Source: an uncultured Prevotella sp. (lineage in GTDB: Bacteria; Bacteroidota; Bacteroidia; Bacteroidales; Bacteroidaceae). Taken from it: a stretch of DNA of 6,400 nucleotides. The stretch's first letter is position 1, and each line of letters opens with the position of its first letter. The notes beneath the pieces were generated by a model, which did not search any database, was not told the origin of the DNA, and saw only the letters and a program-made list of their open reading frames with translations. The stretch covers positions 1-6,400 of the forward strand of contig USCM01000121.1 of the NCBI GenBank assembly GCA_900553155.1. The letters run 5' to 3'. The translations under genes were made by a program, and so were the position numbers. Below, piece after piece: positions 1 to 6,171 of the stretch.

Positions 1-111
1 AACTTCCTCGACCCAGCCGTAACAATAAAGGTGCGCGACGGCATCAACGACTGGCTCGACAAGCATGGATGCTCTTCGGTGAGCGAGATTATAGGTGCGC
101 TTAACGACTAA
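1..111 (+). CDS. pyrD: Probable dihydroorotate dehydrogenase, C-terminal end (partial)
   Basis: Frame 1 is open from the first base to TAA at 109-111 and encodes the last 36 residues of a protein that begins outside the window. The tail reads NFLDPAVTIKVRDGIND and ends in SVSEIIGALND. This fits the C-terminus of class 1B dihydroorotate dehydrogenases, where a 'GTANF-(x)-P' strand after the FMN phosphate-binding loop is followed by a final helix (GI-DWLDKHG) and a short '(S)V-E-I-G' helix. That enzyme oxidises dihydroorotate to orotate in pyrimidine synthesis, in the cytosol. No catalytic residue lies in the visible part, so the call rests on this tail alone. The next gene starts 4 bases after the stop, so the two are probably co-transcribed. 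An FMN-dependent TIM-barrel relative is the main alternative. Confidence 0.72.
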   Translation, partial: NFLDPAVTIKVRDGINDWLDKHGCSSVSEIIGALND

Positions 112-115
112 GACG

Positions 116-841
116 GTGGAACAAAAGAAATCACAGCGTGCCAATTTGGAAGACAAGCGCCTTACGGGCTTCTTGATAGGACTCGTTGTGACGCTGTCGC
201 TATTTCTTGCCGCCCTGCAATACTCTACAAGCGCCCCAGGCGACAATTCGGACAAAGACAAAATGGACGAGGAAACGCCTGACGCCGACCTTCTGCCAAA
301 GCCTAAACGCAGCGAGATGATTGCAGTGATACAGCCTAAGCCAAAGAAGACATCGACGCAAAAGCTCAAGATTGTGGAAGAAAAGGAGCAAGCCGAGAAG
401 CTTAACAACATTACACAGATGCGCACTATCGGCTCTGACGAGGACAGAGAGCAAGAGGACGACAAAGACGACAGAAAGGCAGACAAGGACGCCCCGGAGA
501 CCATAGCGATTGACCTTAACGACAATCCGCTTAACTTCCGCATCGTGGAACAGTTGCCAGAGTATCCTGGAGGCATGGCAGCATTGGTGAAGTGGCTAAA
601 CGACAACCTGCGCTATCCGCCTTTGGCACAACGCCAGAACATACAGGGACGTGTGGTGGTGACCTTCATCATCAACCGCGACGGAACCACTTGCGACCTG
701 AAGGTGGCTAAGTCGGTACACCCCCTACTCGACGGCGAAGCGATGAGGGTGCTTAAGAACATGAAAAAGTGGAAACCAGGTGTAAACAACAACAAGCCAT
801 GCCGCACACTCTTTGCCATACCGATAGAATTTAAAATATAA
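116..841 (+). CDS. tonB: Energy transducer TonB
   Basis: This 241-residue protein is likely a TonB that passes proton-motive energy from ExbB/ExbD to outer-membrane TonB-dependent receptors. It has a charged cytoplasmic N-terminus (EQKKSQRANLEDKR), one membrane segment at about residues 17-36 and a long periplasmic linker. The linker has only a few proline/lysine pairs (61-77) and a strongly charged stretch at 108-128 (D, E, K, R). A TonB C-terminal domain at about 144-241 shows the YP motif (167-168), GRVVVTFIINRDG (178-190), the MKKWKPG turn (216-222) and a final strand IPIEFKI. I chose the GTG at 116 because the family I recall begins MExKKSxxAxLExKR; here the GTG supplies that M. A further in-frame GTG at 95 would overlap pyrD and add seven residues that do not fit the family. 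No Shine-Dalgarno site is evident. A role specific to particular receptors cannot be read from the sequence. Confidence 0.88.
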   Translation: MEQKKSQRANLEDKRLTGFLIGLVVTLSLFLAALQYSTSAPGDNSDKDKMDEETPDADLLPKPKRSEMIAVIQPKPKKTSTQKLKIVEEKEQAEKLNNITQMRTIGSDEDREQEDDKDDRKADKDAPETIAIDLNDNPLNFRIVEQLPEYPGGMAALVKWLNDNLRYPPLAQRQNIQGRVVVTFIINRDGTTCDLKVAKSVHPLLDGEAMRVLKNMKKWKPGVNNNKPCRTLFAIPIEFKI

Positions 842-857
842 ACAAAACACTACTAAT

Positions 858-1832
858 ATGATAAAAGCAGACGAAATACTGAAGCTTGTCAACAAATATC
901 TTGACAACTTGTCTTACGACCGCAAACCGTCATCACTATACGAGCCAATACGCTACGTGCTGTCTATGGGCGGCAAACGCATACGTCCCGTGCTTATGTT
1001 GCTGTCGTACAACATGTTCCGCGAGAATCCTGAAGAGATACTTATGTCGGCTTGCGCGCTTGAGACATACCACAACTATACACTCTTGCACGACGACCTT
1101 ATGGACAACGCCGACCTGCGCCGAGGCCATGAGACGGTACACCGCAAGTGGGATGCCAACACAGCCATTCTCTCCGGCGACTCGATGCTGGTGCTTGCCT
1201 ACCAGCGTATGGCACAGTGCGACAAGCAGAAGATGCCCGAGGTGCTGAGCCTCTTTACAGAGACGGCTCTCGAAATAGGCGAAGGTCAGCAATACGATAT
1301 GGACTTTGAGCACCGCAACGATGTTACGGAGGACGAGTATATCGAGATGATTCGACTTAAGACAAGCGTGCTGTTGGCTTGTGCCATGAAGATTGGCGCC
1401 ATACTGGCAGGCGCATCAAAGGAAGACGCCGACAACCTGTACCGCTTTGGCGAACAGATAGGCTTGGCGTTCCAGCTGCAAGACGACTATCTCGACGTAT
1501 ACGGCGACACACGTGTCTTTGGCAAGGCTATAGGTGGAGACATCACCTCTAACAAGAAGACGTATATGCTGATAAACGCCCTGCTGCGTGCCAACGACAC
1601 ACAGCGTGCCGAACTGGAGAAGTGGATATCGGCTACCGAGTTCGACAGAGAGGAGAAGATTGCCGCCGTAACACGTCTGTACAACGAGATTGGCATAGAC
1701 AAGCTTGCACAGGAGAAGATAAACTTCTACTTCGAGCAGAGCCGCAAGTATCTTGCAGCCGTGTCTGTAGCCGAAGACCGCAAGGCTGAAATAACAGCCT
1801 ACGCACAGCGTATGATGAAACGCGAATATTAA
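858..1832 (+). CDS. Polyprenyl diphosphate synthase (short-chain, trans type)
   Basis: This full-length 324-residue enzyme of the all-alpha trans-prenyltransferase family joins isopentenyl diphosphate to an allylic diphosphate in the cytosol. Visible motifs are GGKRIRP (38-44), the first Asp-rich motif DDLMD (79-83) followed by RR at 88-89, RLKTS with K168, the second Asp-rich motif DDYLD (209-213) after FQLQ, GKAIGGD (222-228) and the lysine pair 233-234. All Mg- and diphosphate-binding residues are present. The first motif is plain DDxxD, without the two-residue insertion of typical bacterial farnesyl synthases. A tyrosine (Y74) sits five residues before it, and a bulky residue there limits chain length. 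That pattern is the one described for type I geranylgeranyl synthases, so C15-C20 is more likely than a quinone side chain. It lies 16 bases after tonB and starts at an ATG preceded by AT-rich sequence with no Shine-Dalgarno. Databases may call it farnesyl, geranylgeranyl or just polyprenyl synthetase. Confidence 0.93.
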   Translation: MIKADEILKLVNKYLDNLSYDRKPSSLYEPIRYVLSMGGKRIRPVLMLLSYNMFRENPEEILMSACALETYHNYTLLHDDLMDNADLRRGHETVHRKWDANTAILSGDSMLVLAYQRMAQCDKQKMPEVLSLFTETALEIGEGQQYDMDFEHRNDVTEDEYIEMIRLKTSVLLACAMKIGAILAGASKEDADNLYRFGEQIGLAFQLQDDYLDVYGDTRVFGKAIGGDITSNKKTYMLINALLRANDTQRAELEKWISATEFDREEKIAAVTRLYNEIGIDKLAQEKINFYFEQSRKYLAAVSVAEDRKAEITAYAQRMMKREY

Positions 1833-1845
1833 TGACAATATCAAC

Positions 1846-1881
1846 GGTTGTCAGCTTCAGCATACACGGGAGCTGACAACC
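1846..1881. repeat. Perfect 11-bp inverted repeat (intergenic hairpin)
   Basis: GGTTGTCAGCT at 1846-1856 is matched exactly by AGCTGACAACC at 1871-1881. In RNA a U-G and a C-G pair (1857/1870 and 1858/1869) extend the stem to 13 pairs with a 10-base loop. It begins 13 bases after the prenyl synthase stop and ends 32 bases before the next start codon. No T-run follows on either strand, so it is not a textbook intrinsic terminator. It could be a weak terminator, a processing or stability element within an operon, or a copy of a dispersed intergenic repeat. Confidence 0.8.
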
Positions 1882-1913
1882 AACAAGTTCAAAAATCTTA
1901 AAAACAATTACTT

Positions 1914-2615
1914 GTGCCTTACCGCAGATTTCCAAAGACCGACACCGCACGACTCAACTCGCTACGCACACTGCTTGACAACAACGATGTGTATGCCGCC
2001 AACAAGCGCTTTATAGACATGGACGTTATCAACAAGGTGCAGGAGTATCACGACCAGCTGAAATCGTTGTGCAACAACTTCCGTCTCTGCTACGATGCAC
2101 AGATGGACAACTATCGCCGCATAGCCAAACCTCAGAAGCGCATGATGATGTACGTACAACACTTTATGCGTGTGCTTGACATGTCTATCGAGCGCGGTGA
2201 GATAAAGAATACAATGCTGCAAGCCCTCTACAACGTGGACGACATCGACGAGACACTACGCCTCCTACATAATGTTGACGATGCCTACCGGCTGACACCC
2301 GCCATAATTGAGGGCGAGAAACAGCGCATCGCACAAGGAGGACGCCCTATATACAACCCCACTATAGGCATGGTGGCTACCCACTACGACATCTTCAAGG
2401 ACATATACGAGCAACAGCGCATACTGAACGACAAGGCCGACCGTGCCCTTGCCGAGCTTAAGGCGTTGAGAGCCGAGATAGACCCGCTGATTGTAGACAT
2501 CTGGAACAAGGTGGAGGCACACTTCGCCGACTTGCCGCCGGAAACCCGATTTGACGAGTGCCGCCGATACGGACTTATCTACTATTATCGTACAGGAGAA
2601 AAGAAACCGCAATGA
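1914..2615 (+). CDS. Conserved Bacteroidetes protein of unknown function (MPYRR family)
   Basis: This 233-residue protein has no function I can assign. It has no signal peptide and no membrane segment and looks cytosolic and mostly helical, with many charged heptad-like stretches (for example 36-92 and 163-191). Two blocks look conserved when compared with family members I recall from Bacteroides: QGGRPIYNPTIGMVATHYDI (141-160), and the C-terminal region 193-226 with DIWNKVE, a Leu-Pro-Pro turn and RRYGLIYYYR. The GTG at 1914 is the chosen start because MPYRR-x-P-x-TD is the family's usual N-terminus; an in-frame stop lies 15 bases upstream, and the next ATG would remove that block. It follows an 81-base gap with a hairpin, and its stop overlaps the ATG of the TatD gene, which implies translational coupling with it. 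Known homologs that I recall are also annotated only as hypothetical. Confidence 0.85.
   Translation: MPYRRFPKTDTARLNSLRTLLDNNDVYAANKRFIDMDVINKVQEYHDQLKSLCNNFRLCYDAQMDNYRRIAKPQKRMMMYVQHFMRVLDMSIERGEIKNTMLQALYNVDDIDETLRLLHNVDDAYRLTPAIIEGEKQRIAQGGRPIYNPTIGMVATHYDIFKDIYEQQRILNDKADRALAELKALRAEIDPLIVDIWNKVEAHFADLPPETRFDECRRYGLIYYYRTGEKKPQ
2594..2598 (+). promoter_or_regulatory. Possible ribosome binding site for the TatD gene
   Basis: AGGAG lies 13 bases before the ATG at 2612, inside the end of the preceding gene. The spacing is longer than ideal. It is the only purine-rich Shine-Dalgarno-like site I see close to any start in this window, where most genes have AT-rich leaders as usual in Bacteroidetes. 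It supports the ATG at 2612 over an upstream in-frame start at 2558. Confidence 0.35.
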
Positions 2616-3397
2616 ACTTTATAGACACACATACACATCTGGACGGCGAAGAGTTTGACGCCGACCGCGACCTTGTAATCGAACGAGCACAAGAGGCAGG
2701 CGTGAGCAAGGTGTTTGTACCGGCTATAGACATGAAGTCGGTAAAGACGGTGCTCGACACATGCCAACGCTACCCCGGTTATGCCTACCCTATGATTGGC
2801 CTGCACCCCGAAGAGGTGCGTGCCGACTGGAGCAGCGTGCTCGACGAGATGCACCAGATACTTAAGCCTGGACATCCGTTTATAGCCATTGGCGAGGTGG
2901 GACTGGACTACTACTGGTCGCGTGAGTTTGAGCATGAGCAGCTGCAAGCCTTTGAGCGTCAGGTAGAATGGTCGATAGAGACACGCCTGCCACTGATGAT
3001 ACACTGCCGAAAGGGACAGAACGAGATGGTGAAGCTGTTGAACCAATACCGCGACCAACTGCCGGGTGGTGTGTTCCATTGCTTTACCGGCAACGAGAAA
3101 GAGGCAGAGGAGCTGCTGCAATTCAACAACTTTGTACTCGGCATAGGAGGTGTGTTGACATTCAAGAAAAGCCATCTGCCGGAGGTACTGCCCGCAGTTG
3201 TGCCACTCGACCGAATTGTAATAGAGACCGACTCGCCCTATATGGCACCCGTACCAATGCGCGGCAAGCGCAATGAGAGCGCATACGTTAAATACGTGCT
3301 CGAACGTCTTGCCTTAGCATACGGCGTAGACGACAGCGAAGTGGCTGCGGCAACCAATGCCAATGCCGAGCGCATCTTCCCCTTAGCGTTTAAATAA
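2612..3397 (+). CDS. TatD-family metal-dependent hydrolase (DNase)
   Basis: This 261-residue protein is a complete member of the TatD amidohydrolase-fold family, cytosolic enzymes with two metal ions that act as 3'-5' DNases in characterised members. All expected metal ligands are visible: the HxH pair H7/H9 in IDTHTHLD, E95 in IGEVGLDYYW, H131 in MIHCRK, H156 in FHCFTG, and D207 in ETDSPYM. IGLHPEE (62-68) and the PxRGKRNE region (215-222) are also family features. Length is normal. The start is the ATG at 2612, which overlaps the stop of the previous gene (ATGA); this puts DTHTHLD at the very N-terminus, as is usual. An upstream in-frame start at 2558 would add 18 unrelated residues. The true substrate is not certain: bacteria often carry two or three TatD paralogs (TatD, YcfH, YjjV), and this one most resembles the YcfH/TatD type. 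It is probably the last gene of its operon. Confidence 0.94.
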   Translation: MNFIDTHTHLDGEEFDADRDLVIERAQEAGVSKVFVPAIDMKSVKTVLDTCQRYPGYAYPMIGLHPEEVRADWSSVLDEMHQILKPGHPFIAIGEVGLDYYWSREFEHEQLQAFERQVEWSIETRLPLMIHCRKGQNEMVKLLNQYRDQLPGGVFHCFTGNEKEAEELLQFNNFVLGIGGVLTFKKSHLPEVLPAVVPLDRIVIETDSPYMAPVPMRGKRNESAYVKYVLERLALAYGVDDSEVAAATNANAERIFPLAFK

Positions 3398-3428
3398 AGC
3401 TATTACAATGTATTAAAGTGAGTTAAGT

Positions 3429-3460
3429 TTTGCTATTTGCTAAAAATTGCTTAATTTTGC
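3429..3460 (+). promoter_or_regulatory. Bacteroidetes-type sigma-70 promoter for the SulP gene
   Basis: A -33 box TTTG at 3429-3432 and a -7 box TAATTTTG at 3452-3459, followed by C, are separated by 19 bases. This matches the Bacteroidetes consensus (TTTG, about 19 bp, TAnnTTTG) exactly. Transcription would start near 3465, giving a leader of roughly 48 bases before the ATG at 3513. It implies that the transporter and the genes behind it are expressed separately from the TatD operon. A second TTTG at 3436-3439 arises from a tandem TTTGCTA repeat but lies too close (12 bases) to be the main box. Confidence 0.75.
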
Positions 3461-3512
3461 ACTCGTTTACAGGTAACTATTGTTTTATTTTTTCAACACT
3501 AATATCTCGAAG

Positions 3513-5183
3513 ATGAAAACTTTCGATTTCAAACCTCAATTATTCTCGACGCTGAAGTCGTATAATAAGAAAACATTCATGAGCGACCTCATGGCTGGTG
3601 TCATTGTGGGCATTGTAGCCCTGCCACTTGCCATCGCTTTCGGCATCGCCTCTGGCGTAACACCCGAGAAGGGCATCATCACGGCTATCGTTGCCGGATT
3701 CATCATCTCGTTGCTCGGTGGCAGCAAGGTGCAGATAGGCGGCCCTACCGGTGCCTTCATCATCATCATCTACGGCATCATCCAGAAGTATGGACTTGAG
3801 GGTCTTACCATTGCCACCATTATGGCAGGTGTATTCCTGATACTCTTCGGTTTGCTGAAACTCGGAACTATCATCAAGTACATACCCTACCCTATTGTCG
3901 TTGGTTTTACGAGTGGTATCGCTGTAACTATCTTCACCACCCAGATAAAGGACCTCTTCGGACTGAGCATCGACTCGGTGCCTTCCGACTTCATCGACAA
4001 GTGGATATGCTACATCTCCAACTTCTCTACCGCTGACATCTGGTGCTCTATCGTGGGTATCGTTAGTGTGGTTATCATCGCCATCACTCCAAAATTCAGC
4101 AAGAAGATACCTGGCTCGCTTGTGGCTATCATCGTGATGACTATTGCGGCTTTGCTGCTCAAGCAGTATTGTGGCATTACGTCTATTGAGACTATTGGCG
4201 ACCGCTTCAACGTAAGCAACGAGATACCCAATATGCAGGTGCCTGCTATGACTTGGGAAACTATAAAGAGCCTCGTTCCACCGGCATTGACTATCGCTGT
4301 GCTCGGCGCTATCGAGTCGTTGCTGTCGGCCACCGTTGCCGATGGTGTGATAGGCGACCACCACAACTCTAACACAGAGCTTATAGCACAGGGTGTTGCC
4401 AACCTCGCGTCGCCACTGTTCGGTGGCATACCGGCAACTGGAGCCATCGCACGTACAATGACCAACATCAATAATGGCGGACGCACACCTATAGCTGGTA
4501 TCATCCACGCTGTGGTGCTGCTGCTCATCTTCCTCTTCTTCATGCCGTTGGCTAAGTATATCCCTATGGCTTGTTTGGCTGGTGTGCTTGTTATTGTGTC
4601 GTATGGCATGTGCGGATGGCGCTCGTTTGTGGCATTGATGAAGAACCCGAAGAGCGACGTAACTGTGCTGCTCATCACCTTCTTCCTCACCATCATATTC
4701 GACCTTACGGTTGCTATTGAGGTGGGACTTATCATCGCCTGTCTGCTCTTTATGAAGCGTATGTCGGAGACTACAGACGTGAAGGTTATTATGGACGAAA
4801 TCAACGAGGAGTCGGACATTGTAAAGGGCAACCTCGAGCACCTCACCATTCCGCAGGGAGTGGAGGTATACGAGATCAACGGTCCTTACTTCTTCGGCGC
4901 CGGCAACAAGTTTGAGGAGATTATGGCAGCCTTCGGCGACCGTCCAAAGGTGCGCATCATACGTATGAGAAAGGTGCCTTTTGTCGACTCAACCGGTATA
5001 CACAACCTCAGCAACCTCTGTATTATGAGTAAGAATGAGGGCATACAGATTGTGTTGTCGGGTGTGAGCGAGAAGGTACACTTGCAGTTGGAGAAGGCCA
5101 AATTCTACGACCTCATTGGCAAGGAGAATATCTGCAGCCACATCAACTTGGCGCTTGAACGTGCCAAGGAAATAATCAAATAG
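3513..5183 (+). CDS. SulP/SLC26-family anion transporter with STAS domain
   Basis: This 556-residue inner-membrane protein has a transporter core of about 25-415 with repeated hydrophobic segments, then a STAS domain at about 449-553. Family marks are ALPLAIAFGIASGVTPEKG (36-54), the QIGGPTGAF loop at the start of transmembrane segment 3 (74-82), LGAIESLLSA (264-273) with E268, and a following stretch with DHHNSN, ELIAQG and GGIPATGAIART (to 315). The STAS domain carries VDSTGIHNL (491-499), including the serine of the anti-sigma-antagonist-like loop. Members move bicarbonate, sulfate or dicarboxylates with Na+ or H+; the sequence does not settle which. No carbonic anhydrase gene or sulfate-assimilation gene is adjacent within the window to help. 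I prefer the ATG at 3513, giving MKTFDFKPQLF, over an in-frame TTG at 3480, which adds 11 residues. It has its own promoter. By hand count it uses ATC for 46 of 81 isoleucines, unlike the upstream genes. Its stop lies 5 bases before porQ. Confidence 0.93.
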   Translation: MKTFDFKPQLFSTLKSYNKKTFMSDLMAGVIVGIVALPLAIAFGIASGVTPEKGIITAIVAGFIISLLGGSKVQIGGPTGAFIIIIYGIIQKYGLEGLTIATIMAGVFLILFGLLKLGTIIKYIPYPIVVGFTSGIAVTIFTTQIKDLFGLSIDSVPSDFIDKWICYISNFSTADIWCSIVGIVSVVIIAITPKFSKKIPGSLVAIIVMTIAALLLKQYCGITSIETIGDRFNVSNEIPNMQVPAMTWETIKSLVPPALTIAVLGAIESLLSATVADGVIGDHHNSNTELIAQGVANLASPLFGGIPATGAIARTMTNINNGGRTPIAGIIHAVVLLLIFLFFMPLAKYIPMACLAGVLVIVSYGMCGWRSFVALMKNPKSDVTVLLITFFLTIIFDLTVAIEVGLIIACLLFMKRMSETTDVKVIMDEINEESDIVKGNLEHLTIPQGVEVYEINGPYFFGAGNKFEEIMAAFGDRPKVRIIRMRKVPFVDSTGIHNLSNLCIMSKNEGIQIVLSGVSEKVHLQLEKAKFYDLIGKENICSHINLALERAKEIIK

Positions 5184-5188
5184 ATTGA

Positions 5189-6136
5189 ATGAAAAAGGAA
5201 CTCATCACATTATTGGTCGCCACATTAGGCGTTGCAAGCATGCAAGCACAGGAGAGTCAGACAGCATACAACTTCCTACGACTCCCTGTGAGTGCGCATG
5301 CGGCAGCATTAGGTGGCGACAATATAACGATAATAGAGGACGATGCCTCGCTGATGTTTCACAACCCGGCATTGCTGTCGTCGGTTGGCGACAAGACGTT
5401 GGGGCTTAACTTCATGTCGTACATGGAGGGCTCGACAACAGCAAGCGCATCGTTCAACCGCAACGTGGGCGACAAGGCGTCGTGGGCGGTAAGCGGACAG
5501 TTTATCAACTATGGCTCAATGCGCCAGACAGATGAGTTCAACCAACAGACGGGCGAGTTCTCTGCAAAGGATATTGCCGTTAGCGGCTACTTCAGCTATA
5601 TGCTCAGTCAGCACATAGCGGGCGGCATCGCAGCCAAATTTATAACCTCATACATAGGCGACTACAGCAGCATCGGTATGGGCATTGACCTCGGACTGAA
5701 CTACTACAACTCGGAGGAGGAGCTATCGCTATCGCTCGTAGCCAAAAACCTTGGAGGCCAACTTAAGGCTTACAACGACGAATACGACCCTATGCCTATA
5801 GACGTGCAACTTGGCATTAGCAAGCGTTTTGCACACACCCCGTTCCGTGTTTCGGCAACGCTTGTAGACCTAAACCATTGGAACTACAAGTTTGCCAACC
5901 ACCTCGTAATGGGCGTAGACATATCTATGTCGCAATCGTTATGGATCGGTGCTGGCTACAACTTCCGCCGTGCCGACGAGATGGGCATTGAGGACAGCGA
6001 CGGCAAAAGCTCGCATGGAGCCGGATTGTCGTTTGGAGCAGGCGTCAACCTCAACCGATTTAAGGTGAACCTTGCATACGGCAAGTATCACGTATCGAGC
6101 TCGTCTATCGTCGTGAGCGCTGCCTATTCGCTCTAA
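5189..6136 (+). CDS. porQ: Type IX secretion system protein PorQ
   Basis: This 315-residue protein is a probable outer-membrane beta-barrel of the FadL-like PorV/PorQ group. In Porphyromonas gingivalis PorQ works with PorU, PorV and PorZ in the complex that attaches secreted cargo to the cell surface. A signal peptide is clear: KK at 2-3, a hydrophobic core at 5-17, and likely cleavage after A20 (MQA/QE). The PorQ N-terminal signature follows: YNFLRLPVSAHAAALGGDN (27-45), an acidic EDD (50-52) and HNPALLS (58-64). The rest alternates polar and hydrophobic residues in barrel-strand style, with many glycine/aromatic strand ends. The last strand ends VSAAYSL, with leucine instead of the usual terminal aromatic. 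The ATG lies 5 bases after the SulP stop, so it is probably co-transcribed with it. cmk follows, an arrangement I recall from other Bacteroidetes. Older annotation sometimes mislabels this family as penicillin-binding protein. Confidence 0.88.
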   Translation: MKKELITLLVATLGVASMQAQESQTAYNFLRLPVSAHAAALGGDNITIIEDDASLMFHNPALLSSVGDKTLGLNFMSYMEGSTTASASFNRNVGDKASWAVSGQFINYGSMRQTDEFNQQTGEFSAKDIAVSGYFSYMLSQHIAGGIAAKFITSYIGDYSSIGMGIDLGLNYYNSEEELSLSLVAKNLGGQLKAYNDEYDPMPIDVQLGISKRFAHTPFRVSATLVDLNHWNYKFANHLVMGVDISMSQSLWIGAGYNFRRADEMGIEDSDGKSSHGAGLSFGAGVNLNRFKVNLAYGKYHVSSSSIVVSAAYSL

Positions 6137-6171
6137 ACATTCAACAAGACTATATAATAACTAATAACAAT

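Noticed and set aside
1846..1881. Calling the hairpin an intrinsic terminator
   Set aside because: The sequence after the stem is A-rich (AACAAGTTCAAAAATC) with no T-run on either strand, so I list it only as an inverted repeat.
2558..2611. Upstream in-frame start for the TatD protein
   Set aside because: It would add 18 residues before the IDTHTHLD metal-binding motif, which normally sits at the very N-terminus. The ATG at 2612 is coupled to the previous stop.
2968..3276. 102-codon + strand frame inside the TatD gene
   Set aside because: A shadow of the TatD gene in another frame; its product has no motif, while the TatD frame has every catalytic residue.
3480..3512. TTG at 3480 as the start of the transporter
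   Set aside because: It adds 11 residues that do not fit the family and lies only about 15 bases after the predicted transcription start. The ATG at 3513 gives the expected N-terminus.
3759..3770. Four consecutive ATC triplets as a microsatellite
   Set aside because: They encode four isoleucines in a membrane segment of the transporter, and ATC is that gene's preferred isoleucine codon; this needs no special explanation.
3540..4841. Long open frame of 433 codons on the - strand, opposite the SulP gene
   Set aside because: Its product is full of His, Asp, Glu, Ser and Arg with no recognisable domain. That is what reverse reading of hydrophobic codons gives (ATC read backward is GAT, GTG is CAC). 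The + strand frame is a clear transporter.
4010..4879. Second - strand frame of 289 codons, also opposite the SulP gene
   Set aside because: It has hydrophobic stretches only because it mirrors membrane-spanning codons. It overlaps the other antisense frame, has no family motif and no promoter that I can see.
6137..6171. AT-rich gap before cmk as a promoter
   Set aside because: TATATAATAA looks promoter-like by E. coli standards, but there is no TAnnTTTG box as expected in Bacteroidetes and the gap is only 35 bases.
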